Source of the DNA: Candolleomyces eurysporus | Taxonomy: Eukaryota; Basidiomycota; Agaricomycetes; Agaricales; Psathyrellaceae | DNA length: 64,000 nt | NCBI GenBank assembly: GCA_027579435.1 | Contig: JANBPK010000861.1 | Span: 1-64,000, forward strand | Direction: 5' to 3' | Shown here: positions 23,761 to 35,805 of the stretch, in pieces | How the letters are laid out: each line of letters opens with the position of its first letter | Numbering within the stretch: the first letter of the stretch is position 1 | Translations under genes and position numbers: made by a program | The notes under the pieces: generated by a model | Database searches by the model: none | Seen by the model: only the letters and a program-made list of their open reading frames with translations | Told to the model about the DNA's origin: nothing

Positions 23761-24150
23761 AAATGCAGTGTTTCGAGCGTCGACATTGCGTAGCGTTTTA
23801 AGTTTACGTTTTTATGTTTCTCCTTTGTCTGTCCTTTTTTAAACCGGACACATAGCAACCGGATGACCACAATGCCACTCAACGCTTCCGCTCGTAGCAT
23901 GGCATCTTGGGTGGGTGGTGGACAGGCCGGCCGGCGGCTGCGCGACAATACCTGCCTGCCGAACCGGCCGCGCGATCACGGGACCTAATATTCAAGACCC
24001 ATTTCGGAAGGCGCGATCAAACACGAGCTCTCACTTTGACCACCACCAACGAACCTTGGATTGTTGTCCCGAACTGAACGCTCTCGGAGGATATAGAGAT
24101 AGGTACTTAAGAGAGTCCTCGGTCAGTCTTTTGGTTTCTCCGTTGCCGCC
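23761..24150. other. Intergenic, promoter of the FunK1 gene
   Basis: No gene seen. Inverted-repeat homology to the left arm ends near 23760. The next 390 bases are single-copy and lead to the FunK1 start. No TATA box is evident. Confidence 0.5.
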
Positions 24151-26648
24151 ATGTCGTCTAAAAGAAACCCTCCTCCAGGGCCAAACAAGCCTGCGCCCGT
24201 GTTCAAGGTACCAGTTACCCCACTCAAGCCATCGATGCATAGTCTCTACGTTGCCTCTTTCGCGGAGTCCGACACGCCCCACGGGCACACAACACAGTCC
24301 GGTGCTAAGCTCGCAAAGGACAGGGCGGAACAGCAGAAGCTCATCCACGCCGAGCTCAAGCCTCATGTCTCTCAGGCGAAGGGGTCGTTTGCAACAGAGG
24401 TGTACGCCAAAATAGCGAAAGAGGAAGAAATCAACAAATACCTTGTCAAGTCCAAGTACTACAGCAAGAAAGAAAAACGCTGGCGCCTCCCTCAAGCAGA
24501 AGCTGGGAAGAAGGTCAAGGAAAGCGACCTATACAAGCCCTTCGGCTACATCTTCAACGAAATCATCGCGCACTTTTACAACAAAGCCGGCAAAGAAATT
24601 ACTCGAGCAGTCGTTCTTACGCACAAAAAGAAGCTGTTTCATACAGAGGATGGGGAGCCTACCCTGTTTTCACAACCCGATTTCACGGTCACTGCAACTG
24701 GTCCAGCCTTCAAGAATCCGGCGAAGAATCTCACACAAGGAAACTACGACTGCGCCGCCGGCTTGATGGACGCGAAACTTGATGAAGGAATTCGCCATGA
24801 GCAGGACCTGAAACAGCTCGCCGTGTACGCTAGGTTAGTTCAGTCTCCTTCAAACGAACTGTGGCATTGACTTGACCACCTTGTACTATGAAGACAAATC
24901 TTCTCGCACCAGCCCCAGCGTCGATTTGTCAGGATTCTTATCGTTACTGAGCAACGTGTTCGCCTTTATCATTTCGACAGAAGCGGCGCTCAATTCTCGC
25001 CTCTATTAAACTTCCATAACGATCCGTACACCTTTGTCCGGCTTGTTTTGGGAGTTAGCTCCGTGGACGAGGAAACCCTTGGTCTCGATACCTCGGTATA
25101 CTGGGGAAAAGACAAACATGGCAAGCCGATCCGATACATCAAAGTTGACGTTGAGGAGGGGGGAAAGAAGAAGGTGGACGTATACCAGCTCATTCCAGGG
25201 CAGGAACCTTTTACACGAAAGAGCATCCGAGGGCGAGGCACCACTGGCTGGTACGCCCTCAAGGGAAACCAACGGTTCCTTATCAAAGATTCTTGGAGGT
25301 CCGCCCATCGAACACCCGAATACGAGTTCTTGGAAGCTGCGAAGGGTATCGACGGGATTGGACAAATGGTCTCATATGTTGAGGGACCTCACACTCGCGA
25401 ATACCGAGGCTCAGCGGTCGATAGCTACGTAAATTTCAGGGACCGTGTCTTCTGCAGGATCATCATGGACCTCTATGGTGGATCTCTCGACACATTTGAA
25501 AGCGTTGAGCAAGTTTTGGCGGCCGTCCGCGATGCGATTGCCGGTGAGTGTCTTGATATATATCCATGACGACTATCCTTTCTGACGTTGGCATTTCGTT
25601 CAGGCCATCGCGCTTTGTTACTCAAAGGTGTCCTTCATCGCGACGTCAGCCTCCATAATATTTTGCTCGGGTTTGTCGAAACCCTGGGCAAGCGTGGGCT
25701 GTTAATTGATCTCGATATGGCCAAATTCATCGGTAAAGGCGGAGCCAACGCTCTGACCGACTTCAGAACTGTAGGCTTTTTTGCTTCTGCACTCCAGCGT
25801 AAGTCTGCGATTTCTGATGCGCATACAGGGTACCCGAATGTTCCAGTCCCTCATGGTCCTGGAAAGCTTCACCCTTGGGAATCACGCCCCCGAGCATGAC
25901 CATCTCGACGACCTGGAATCGTTTCACTATGTGCTTGCCTACCTGATGTGGACCTTCGAGAAGCCCGGCGTTCAAAAACCCAACCCTCCCAAGTGGCTGG
26001 AAGATTGGGGACATGACGACCCCGAGCGAGCGTATTCAGCCAAGAGAAGCGTCATGTTGGAAAGAAGACTTCACGGGAAATACATGGTCCATATCAGCGA
26101 CTTTTGGGGATCGCCGTGCCAGGCTCTCCTCTCTGGGCTACACCGAATCATCCATTCCGTTGTTGTCGAGAAGAGTGAAATAGCAAACGACGGTGTAGCC
26201 GGAGTGGAAGCGCCTGACTATACCCACTTGCGACGCAACGAGGACGGAACACACAAGTACTACGACGAAATCCTCAAATTGTTCGATAAGGCCATTGAAG
26301 GAGTCCGAGCAGAAGCCGCCGCCAAGGCTCAGGTTGACGATGCTGAAGAGGAGATTGAAGAAGAGATTGAAGAGGAGATTATAGCCTCCCCTCCCACTGC
26401 TGCAAGTGAGGCATCCAGCGATAATCAAGAGCCAGTTCGAGAATCGANCCCCCCTCCATCTCGTTGGCAATGTTTCGAGATCGTATACTAACAAACGAAC
26501 CTCTACGGACCAGGCTGACTCAAACGAATTACCACCCCTCAAGCGTATGCGGACTTTGTCAGGCTCCGCCGCTGTACTGTATGAGGATGAAGAGAAGTCG
26601 GAGGGGGAGGAGCCAGGAGAGGAAGCGGAAGACGCCGTTACGGCTTAG
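24151..26648 (+). CDS. FunK1-type fungal protein kinase
   Basis: Kinase-like protein of the FunK1 family, expanded in mushroom-forming fungi; in-vivo roles are largely unknown. ATG 24151 (MSSKRNPPPGPNKPAPVFKV) opens an N-terminal domain with YKPFGYIFNEIIAHFYNKAG and DCAAGLMDAKLDEGIRHEQD. The kinase fold follows. RGTTGWYALKGNQRFLIKDSW holds the likely ATP-site lysine (VIKD-like). GVLHRDVSLHNILLGF is the catalytic loop (HRD, Asn five residues on). GLLIDLDMAKF replaces DFG with DLD, as this family usually does. HLDDLESFHYVLAYLMWTF is the family's DDLES block. A Glu-rich repeat (EEEIEEEIEEEI) and a basic tail (LKRMRTLSG) end the protein. N 26448 would end it early; deleting it extends the frame to the stop at 26646-26648. 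Four exons. Confidence 0.94.
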
Positions 26649-26889
26649 CGCTCAGTAGCTTCTATTGTAACGTTTCCGACTCTTGTAATGTAAAGATCCT
26701 ATCATGAGTATCTGCTGCAAATTTGTACGCTTGTCGCCATCGCCTTGTTTGAGTATTCTTTGATTTGATACCCTCGTTTTGAATTTGAGGTAAGGGAGCG
26801 CAAGCGGAGCTTGAATATTGAATCTCGTGGTATTTCATGACATGACGGAAGGTTGTATTCCAAGTACCACCCTCAATACCTGTTCATAC

Positions 26890-28530
26890 CCTCAAAAACC
26901 AACTGCTTCATCCATCGCAACAGCATAGCATCTTCCACTTGTCCGCTCATTGGCAATAGGGCTCTGATCCCTGTTGGAGCGACAGCTAACGAGAATGATC
27001 GAAGAGCTNCGAGAGAAAAACGCCAGAGCTATCGAGTCCTATTGCCACCAATCCGCCGAATGCCCACCGAATCTTGGGGGAAATCATGGTTCTCGCGCTT
27101 GCAGGCATCGATACCAACTTCCTTCTTTCAACCGCGTGTCGGCAAGATGCTTTGATATAGCTCTGCCTCGTATACAGCGACTGGCCATGACACAACGCTT
27201 GGGACACCGCACCTTTGGAGCCGACTCAAATTCTTCACGAGTAGAAACCGACTCCGTTTTGAAAGTGGAATTTGTTGGTGCCCCCGCGCTGTGGCTGTCC
27301 CCAAAATGCCAATCGTCCATGGCGAATATTGCTGAACCGCGAGGATGTGAACTGAAGGATCCGGGTCTGGTGAAGCTTCGAAGGAAGGGCCAACCTTGGA
27401 TCGACTGGAAATCTCCTGCCCTAGTACCCTGTATCTGTCAAACCTGATTAGTTTGGTGGCGCCTGGAGACTCGGATCTGGCATGGGGCCATCAAAGTAAT
27501 TCGCCTTTCTTTTACGGGATGCTGGTACGAACATGTAGATCCCTCCAGTAACCCATTCCTTTACCTTCCACCACTCAGGTCGATAACCCTGCGCCTTCGG
27601 ACTTATGAACATACGGTGAAAGAGACTGGATTCGGATTCGACTGACCCAACATAACCCCGCCTCTCTTAACCCGCCTCACCACCTTCGTCCTTCGCTGCG
27701 ACTGGCCTAATGGTGCCAAGATTATGCGAATTTGGGGATCGTGCACCAATGTTGAATCTCTGACTCGATTTCAACGAGTCGAACGAAACCTGCGACGATA
27801 TGGAGTCCCTTTGCCAGATCTATCGACATGGATTGCAGCTTCTCAACGTCCGCGAATTTTATCTCAGAAATATGTACCCGTATTTAGTGCGATTCATCGA
27901 GCTTTCGAAGATGCCGGACCTCGCCGAGCTGGATATAGCGTTCAACGAATGTAGCGACGTGTGAACACCACTCGAGCTCAGCTATTTGCCGTCAGCCCTG
28001 AGAAAATCAGTGACACGATACTGGAGGGGAGTCGTAGCAGTTGGATGCACGAGATTTTCATTGAGCCGATTCCAAGGCGGTCTAGGGTATCGATGGCACT
28101 GGGATTTCTCGAAGAACGCCATCCCGGTCCTCCTTCATTTCACCATGGACAATGTCGCTTTTGATCCCTTCTCTATGATAACCTCCGATTCCACAAGTCG
28201 GGGGAACAAAATGTCTTTCAAACCTTCAAGTCCTCGAACTTCTGCATCTTCCGGTCAAATTTCCAGGGAGCGAAATCGACTCGTACATCAGATCAAGGCG
28301 ACCGCATCACTACAGCATGGACGGTAGCGTTATATTCGTCGCTCCCCCGGATAGTTTGAGGAAGGTGGTTTTGACGTGTATGAAGTATGTCTACCCACAA
28401 GCCATGGACGCTCACGCACACCAAGATTTTTCAGAAGATGGACGCGAGTGCGTTTATTTAGAATTTGTGTCACCTAATTTATTACGCACTCCCTATGTAT
28501 CAATGAATCTTTTGCGCCAGTATGTATAGG
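26890..28530 (+). pseudogene. F-box/LRR pseudogene of the coiled-coil type
   Basis: A decayed relative of the intact gene at 56.3 kb. After deleting N 27009, the frame reads RMIEELERKTPELSSPIATN and PPNAHRILGEIMVLALAGID, the coiled-coil plus F-box start. Further on, other frames give TLGTPHLWSRLKFFTSRN, LYLSNLISLVAPGDSDL and, near the 3' end, LQVLELLHLPVKFPGSEIDS and PDSLRKVVLT, which match the LRR end of that family. Many stops and frame changes separate these pieces, so it is dead. Only the block order is preserved. Confidence 0.75.
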
Positions 28531-28812
28531 CCGCCGGACTTGGGTGATGTAAGTGAGGGAAAACCCTTGTGACAATCTGCCAAATGTCAAGGTCTTGTGC
28601 TAATGTATCCGAGTCAATAGTCACTGGAACCTATGAGTAATGCAGTGCACACCGCACTTTTGGTGACCCACCCTACCGTCACTTCCTTTTCACTCTTGCC
28701 TGCTATTGAACACTGCTTCATAGAGGTACGAACTTCGTCGTATTTGTTCAACTTATTTCACACCCTCAGATAGGCTGGAATTCCAGAACATCCGCAATTA
28801 CCAACCAACGAG

Positions 28813-30729
28813 ATGTACCCTGACACCCTTTCCGGGTCTACGCCTGGACACCCGCCCAACATCCTTACCCTTCCGGATGAACTTCTCGAACAGANTTTTT
28901 TATTGTGCAGTCATGGCGGTAGAACTTTCGCTACGGGGCCCAGCGGTCTTGCCTCTCTGGCACATTATTCGTGTCAGCAAGCATTGGCACTCAGTGGCCA
29001 TGTCGTCGCCGCGCCTATGGTGCAAAAAGTGGCACCTATCACTTGACGTCGAACGTTACGGACTTCCGAAAGAGGTGCGCCACAAGATGTTCCTTCGGGT
29101 CAAGTTCTTTCTCGAACGATCTAGAAACCACCCGATTTCCTTCATGTTCCGGCAAAGCTATAGTTGGAAAAACGACTCGGACGACAACAGCCAGACTGCT
29201 ATCTCAATTTCGTCACTCTTGGCCAAGCACTCTAGCCAGTGGCGAGATGTGCAGCTGTACCTTCGTTGCGCCGTCGCACTCCAAACACTCCCAGTCATTC
29301 GTGGCAACGTCCCCCTGCTTCGACACCTCGTCCTCGTGATCTCAGTTCCACCGGAAGGGAAGTGCAACTTGCAATGCTTTGAAGAAGCACCCCAGCTACG
29401 CGGAGTATGGCTCCAAGTTGATGGTGGACAACGTTCGCCTGAGCCAATCCAGATATCAATGCCCTGGCACCAGCTGCAGAAGTACGCAGCGAAGGCAGAC
29501 CGGGATGAAATTGGAGTCAGGGACGTCCTTGCGACGTCTAAGCGGCTTCTGACCCTCATTTTCACTGAACCAGTGCCCGTTTCAGGATCAAGGTCTTTTG
29601 GATCTCCCGCTCAATTTCAAAGCAAGACGTTGACGACGTTGGACATAAACCTTGCTGCATCCCAATCAGCGATCCTCCCTCACCTCTACGTCCCAAAACT
29701 AATCGACCTGAAGATCGACTCTTCGCTTTTAGCCCACGACAGCTCGACTTTCTTCTCCGACGTCCATACCCTCATCTTGCAATCCGAGTGCAAGATACGC
29801 TCCTTGTCCCTCACCGGGAGAAACTGCTCAGAAGGAGAGTTGTCGTCGATATTAGCACTGTGTGAGGACCTTGAGACTTTGTCTCTTACGGCGCCTCTAC
29901 ATGCCAGCGATGTTCAGCGGCTGGCCTCGGACGCTTTCCCTCTCATTCCCCGCGTTGTCAAGATAAGTCTATGCATTCTAAGCCGAGCTGGATCTGTCGA
30001 GGAACTTGGACTCGATCCCGTTCTCCCAGCTTTGTATACTGTGGCTACGTCACGAGAGCGTATGCACAGGGAGGGAGGTATTTTAGGGAGGTCGCATCTG
30101 GAGATTGGCTTTCGATTCGCTAACGGAAATTTGCGCGATTACCATCTCTGTGTGCTTGCACGATTAGAGGGATTTCCTCCTGTTTCATCTATCGCCACTT
30201 TTTCGATGATTAGACGATGGGAGCAAGTCCTCGGAGATCTGGACCGATTTCAACATGTGCGACTACCCCCCTTACACTCTTACAAATTCCACAAAATGTT
30301 GAAGGAGATGGAAGGCTATCGGATTGAAACATCCGATTTAACTTTACTGTATGTGAGTGTTTCAGGGTTTGGTTCTTGATCACAACCTCGCATGACCAAC
30401 TCGAGTGCCTTGTATCTAGAGGACGGGTGTTCCACAAAAACTGAGCAAATCCGAGACTATTTGGGGCACCGAAGCCAAATTCCTCAAACTCGAACAGAGA
30501 TCTCAGAAAGTATTCGAATCATGGAAAGCCATACTCGCGGCGGATGCTCGTATCAGCCGGCGGTGGGTCATACAGGGGTCGGCCCGTTGGTTTCACTACC
30601 TCTATTCTGACGACGGTGAGTTCGATGATTGACAAATAAAATAATTCATAATTGACGAGTCACTCTCCTCATGCTTCAGAGCGACGGGTGGGCGACGACG
30701 CCTGGAAGATCTTCATTGGTCGCAATTGA
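28813..30729 (+). CDS. F-box/LRR protein
   Basis: Third intact member of the family found in the inverted repeat. ATG 28813 gives MYPDTLSGSTPGHPPNILTL and PDELLEQ. N 28895, before a T6 run, breaks the frame; deleting it gives IFYCAVMAVELSLRG and VLPLWHIIRVSKHWHSVAMS. A 480-residue LRR-like body follows (PVIRGNVPLLRHLVLVISV, SEGELSSILALCEDLETLSL). Two introns (30353-30419, 30616-30679) join exons encoding FESWKAILAADARISRRWVI, YLYSDD and ERRVGDDAWKIFIGRN, with a stop at 30727-30729. This exon plan is the same as at 16.5 and 21.3 kb. Without the introns the frame would stop at 30379. Confidence 0.87.
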
Positions 30730-31571
30730 CGGTTAAGGGCACTGGGAGGACGGCCGGCTGGCCCGAGGGGTGTTTGTTGTTGTATGTTTCTGGCCGGTTC
30801 GGAGATGTCAACTGCGTCTGGTTGCTCGCAACCATCTTGCGCTTAACAAGAACTCCACCAATCTGAACGATCCTGGCTCAATTACCAACGAAATAATCAC
30901 TGTTTCATCCCTCTGTGGGCTCTCGAGAAGCTCTTGAGGATTACGATTCAATTCTTCTTCGGACCCACTCCCTGCAAACACGGCTAGCCCACATGTCAAG
31001 TCCATACTACTTGTCGCAGGGTTACCTAGGAACGCACCATGACGCCTTGCTCGAGCTCGTCACAGTCCTGGTGGCGACGTGTCTCGACATGTCCCACACA
31101 TCTGATACGGGAGCTCGAGGAAGAATCACGATGCTAGGCACCACTTCACGAGGGCGCGAGCTTCTTTTTCGCACTGTTGATTTGCACTCATGCTGGCTGT
31201 CCCATTTTTGCTATCGTGCACGTATGCAACCCGGCAGACACAGGAGTCCCGTGAACTGCTTTTGTTGGTGTTCACCGAGGTCCTAATTGTCGAGAATCAT
31301 GGTGTCAGACGAGTCAACATGTGCCCACGAAGGCCACCCCGGACAGGCGGTCAGCGCGGTTAGTGCGAGACGCGTCCTATTGATTGAATGCTCCACAAGG
31401 CGATCTTCTCCTCACCATTCTTCTAACCGCATGGATACTTGTGCCATGCTTCCTCCTTCGATTACGTGTCGAAGTATATAACGTCGTCCTCGAAGGGCCT
31501 TCCCATTCCATCCCCCTTTGCCTCTTGGGAGTTCCTTCATTCCTTCGTCCTCCTCTCGCCCATCGTTCGCG
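30730..31571. other. Intergenic with protease promoter
   Basis: No gene seen in the first 740 bases. The end holds the promoter of the first protease gene; its TATA box is listed separately. Confidence 0.5.
31474..31480 (+). promoter_or_regulatory. TATA box of the first protease gene
   Basis: The string tatataa lies 92 bases upstream of ATG 31572 and is followed by a pyrimidine-rich leader (ccattccatcccccttt), a common fungal core-promoter arrangement. Confidence 0.6.
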
Positions 31572-34500
31572 ATGAAGTCTTTCGTTTACTTCGCACTCGT
31601 TCATTCTCTCTTAGGCGCAAGTGTTCTTGCTGCCTTTCCACTCTCTTCCGTCAAGCGTGTTTCTAACGTGCCGACCATCCCTAACAAGTTTATTGTCGAG
31701 GTCGACACTCTCGCGGCTATCCCTAACAAGCGTGCATACGCCCGAGTACGTGTTACATCAATTTCCTTCGGCTTCGTCTTGGCTCAGCATTTTGCGTAGA
31801 CTCTCGACGCTGTCTACGACTCGATTAAGGCTCGGGCTGTGGAATTCGATGTTAACAAGGAGTTTGAGTCGCAAGGACTCTTCGTCGGGGCTTCCGTTAC
31901 TATCAACGTGTGTATTAATATTCTTCATGAGCTATCCCATGCTAACGGTTGAGAATAGAACGCCGCTGTATGATAGAATTTTCCCTTGACGTGACACGCA
32001 AACTAATCGGGACGCCTACAGGATGCCGAAACTCTCGAGACGATTCCGGGAGTGAAGGCCATCTATGCTGTGACTCTTTTCAAGAAGCCTCAGTGAGTCG
32101 AAACCACGCTAGGCAATCCTTACCTTGTTGTTTACGAGGCTTCGTAATCCTTTCCACTTAGACCTGTCTCGAAGCACATCGTATCTGGACCAGATGATCC
32201 TGCAGCTATTCCCAGCATCTTCTCGACGCATGTGGCCACTGTACGTGATCATGTTTTCTTTCTGTCATCCCGGTCAAGAAAACACGATGCTCATGACATT
32301 GGCATATGTAGGGGGTCGACAAGGTTCACGCGCGAGGGTTCTTCGGCAAAGGCATCAAGATTGGAATGTGCGTTGCTTCCTCGGCGTTATCTATTAAAAA
32401 TCCCGCTGACGTCTCATTCACAGCATTGATACCGGTCTGCTCGCTTCCCATCAGACACTTTCGATGCACCAACTGACGGAGATTGCCTTTCATAGGAATT
32501 GACTATACGCACCCACTGCTTGGTGGTGGCATCGGTCCAGGAAAGAAGGTTATCGGTGGCTACGACTTCGTTGGCGATGCTTATGATGGCACCAACGATC
32601 CTGTCCCTGACGACGACCCATTGGACTGCGAGGGTGAGTGTCCTTGTATCTGCAGAATTTCGGCCCCTATCTAACGACCGGTATTTCTAGGTCACGGAAC
32701 CCATGTTGCTGTAAGCTCAGAGTTCTATTTCGTCACGCAGCCACTGAGTCTCATCTTCTGAATTTGTAGGGTATCATCGCTGCTGATCCAAACAATCCAT
32801 ACAATGTCACCGGTGTTGCGTACCAATCTTCCATCTCTGCTTACCGGGTGTTCGGCTGTGATGGATCCACGACCGATGAAGGTAAGTTTTGCCCATCCAA
32901 TACGTTACCCGGTGACTTCGGAATCCTGACATTGCGCGATTAGTTATCATCGAATCCCTGCTCAAGGGTGTTGCAGATGGGCAGGATATTCTGACTCTAT
33001 CTCTCGGAGGTGCCGACGGATGGACCGCCTCGGCGTCTGCTGTTGTCGCAAGTCGCATCGCGAGGAATGGCAAAGTCGTGACTATCGCAGCTGGGAATGA
33101 TGTGCGTTTAGCTGCTTCCTCGTTTCTTGCATAATTCACCTCATATCTGTCATAATGGGCAGGGTTCATCCGGCGCCTGGTATACTTCTAGCCCAGGGAA
33201 TGGTATCGACGCTATTTCTGTCGCCAGTGTTGAGAAGTATGTTATCGCTGTTTTTCATTCTGCGTGATATCCGAGGCTAATATTATAATAGCACGGTACT
33301 CTCTGTCCAGGAAGCGATCGTGTCCGGAGTCGACCACGCCCCGATCCCTTACTTCTCTTTCAGGACTCTCCCCATTGAAGGAGAACTGCCTATCTACGCC
33401 CTCACTCAAGATACCACAATCCCGAACGATGCTTGCGCACCCCTTCCTGACGATACTCCTGATCTCTCACCTTATCTTGTTATCGTCCGTCGGGGTACTT
33501 GCACTTTCGTCCAAAAGATGGAAAACATCAAGGCAAAAGGTGCCAAGCAAGCGCTGGTCTATGAGTGAGTCAATCTCCATTCATGCATATGGCGACACTG
33601 CTGACGGATTTTGAAGTAACGGAGGAGGTGCTACCGGCGTTTCCGTTCCTGGATTCGTTGTTGCCCTCATCGGGGCAGCTGATGGAGCATTCGTACGTTT
33701 CCCGGTTACTATGAACGTAAATATGGAGTTTTAATTTTTACCCAGTTGGTTGAGCAATTCTTCGCCGGCGTTCCTGTGAAGGTGTCTTTCCCCCCCCAGC
33801 GATGAGGTCGTGAACTTCCCCAACCCGCGAGGAGGCTTGATGTCGACCTTTTCCTCGTACGTTTTATCATGTTTTCCGATGCAACCATTCACTGAGCTTT
33901 TTGACAGGTACGGCCCTACGAATGACTTCTACTTCAAGCCTTCAGTCGCAGCTCCTGGGGGCAACATCCTCTCGCTCGTGCCGGTTAACGCGGGAAGCTT
34001 CGCTGTGCAGTCTGGAACGTCCATGGCTACTCCATTCCTCGCTGGTTCTATTGCTCTCCTGCTCGAAGCCAAAGGCAAATCGACTTCTGTTGTCCGGGGA
34101 GTTCGCACTCTGTTCGAGACCACCGCTCGTAGCGTCCCAGCCACTCTGGACGATGGAGCATTGCCTCAGACCGTTACACAGCAGGGCGCAGGTCTCATCA
34201 ACGTTTATGACGCCATCTTCTCTACGACTTCAATCTCCACTGGTCAACTTGTTTTAAATGACACTGCTAACTACAGACCGCTGTGAGTGCCTTGACTATC
34301 AAGGCGATCGTTGCTTGCTGACGCTCCTCCATCATTAGCCACACTTTCACCGTCAAAAACAACGACAAAAAATCAAAGGCTTATACCCTTACCCACGTTG
34401 CTGCTGGTACGACTCTGAGTGTTCGCGAGGTGTGTAATATCCCTCTTCTCTTCTTCTCATTTCCAGGGATAAGCCTGAATCTCGTCATAGCAATCGATCT

Positions 34501-35374
34501 TTGCATCACTTGGCCCTGTCCCCCAAGTTTCAGCTGCGGCCGGCGTCACCATCACACCTTCTCGCTTCACCCTGCGGCCCGGCGAATCAAGACTTGTCAC
34601 CGCCCTCTTCACCCCTCCAAGAGGAGTCGACTCTTCTCGCTACCCCGTTTACTCCGGATTTATTCAGGTTTCTGGGCCAGGAGAGAACTACCATGTGACC
34701 TACCTCGGTCTCGCTGCCTCGCTCAAGAATAAGCAGGTGGTCGATAACACCGACGTTTTCTTCGGCGAAAAGATCCCAGCTATTCTTGACTCGGCGGGCG
34801 AAGTCCAGGCTAACCCCACCAACTACACCTTTGTCGGGGAAGATTTCCCCACGTTCGTCTTTAGGTAAGGATATTCATGGACTGTGCTGAAAATAGCCTT
34901 GCTAATTCGGTTTTTGGTCGACGATAGGCTGGCATTTGGCTCCCCGCTCATCCGATTGGATTTGGTAGAACCAGGCATCAAGGTCGAGGCTGGCCTGAAT
35001 AAGCGAGGACTCCCTGATTTCGGCCACCTCTTCACCTTCCCTCACTCCATCCATGGAGGCTCATTCTCAAGAGTAAAGACTATCGGTCCACTTGTCGAGA
35101 GGACCTTCCTCAGTCGCAACAATGAGGTGAGTGGCACATCATCCCCCTTTTCTCCGATAATATCAAACTTTGAGCTAACCTACTTGCTTAGAATCCGGAT
35201 GACAACGGCTTCAATACTATTGCCTTTGATTCGCCGAAGTTTGCCAATGGCTCCACGATCGCTAATGGAGCTTATAGGTTCTTGTTCCGAGCTCTGAAGG
35301 TTACCGGTGATCGAAGGAAACAGGAAGATTATGAGACCTGGTTGAGTCCGATTGTAGGCATTCAACAAGCTTAG
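31572..35374 (+). CDS. Secreted subtilisin-like serine protease (S8, PA domain insert), copy 1
   Basis: Extracellular endoprotease of the type annotated as minor extracellular protease Vpr. A signal peptide ([20 protein letters not shown]) and an I9-type propeptide ([14 protein letters not shown]) precede the catalytic domain. Catalytic Asp is in IIDTGIDYTHP, His in HGTHVAG, the oxyanion region in VVTIAAGND and Ser in [16 protein letters not shown]-type insert ([17 protein letters not shown]) splits the S8 domain, and a Fn3-like C-terminal region ([20 protein letters not shown]) follows. About 18 exons; the catalytic Asp is encoded by an 11-base micro-exon (32424-32434). A C8 run at 33790-33797 is one base too long: with seven Cs the frame runs [20 protein letters not shown], while as written it stops at once. 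Either the sequence has a one-base error or the gene has recently died. The next gene is its paralogue. Confidence 0.92.
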
Positions 35375-35805
35375 ACTGGAAAAGGACTCTTGTTTCAAGT
35401 ATAGCAAACGGACACTTGTATCTCGATTATAATTCGAAATTGGACCATTATTTATCCCTCCGTCTTCTTTCTCCAGGAGCACGCATGCATACGCAATCTG
35501 ATCCTTGGTCATTGTGCTCGAGTCTCACGCATGGCTAGCTTACATTTGTTAGAAGGCTCAACTTCCTGGCTTCATTCTCAGAACAGAACAACGCTTCGCG
35601 AAGAAGAATCACCAGGGAAGAACACTTCGTCTTCTACGGTACTTATCCCGCCTACAACCGAAACTACTTCGCAAATAGAGCTGCTGGTTTTGTGTTTCGT
35701 GACCCCAGAGCGATATGATGCTTCTTTGCTGTCGAAGATATAAGTCGTGTCGCTTTGGGAGAACTAACCTTCGCTGGACTCTTGGGTTCCCCCTTTGTTC
35801 CCAAG
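35375..35805. other. Intergenic between the two proteases
   Basis: No gene seen. A weak TATA-like string (gatataag) lies about 65 bases before the second protease ATG at 35806. Confidence 0.45.

Noticed and set aside
33783..33800. GT...AG stretch (gtgtcttt to ccag) that could be an intron removing the C8 problem
   Set aside because: Only 18 bases, far below the 45-80 nt introns here, and the join still gives a stop (cga tga).
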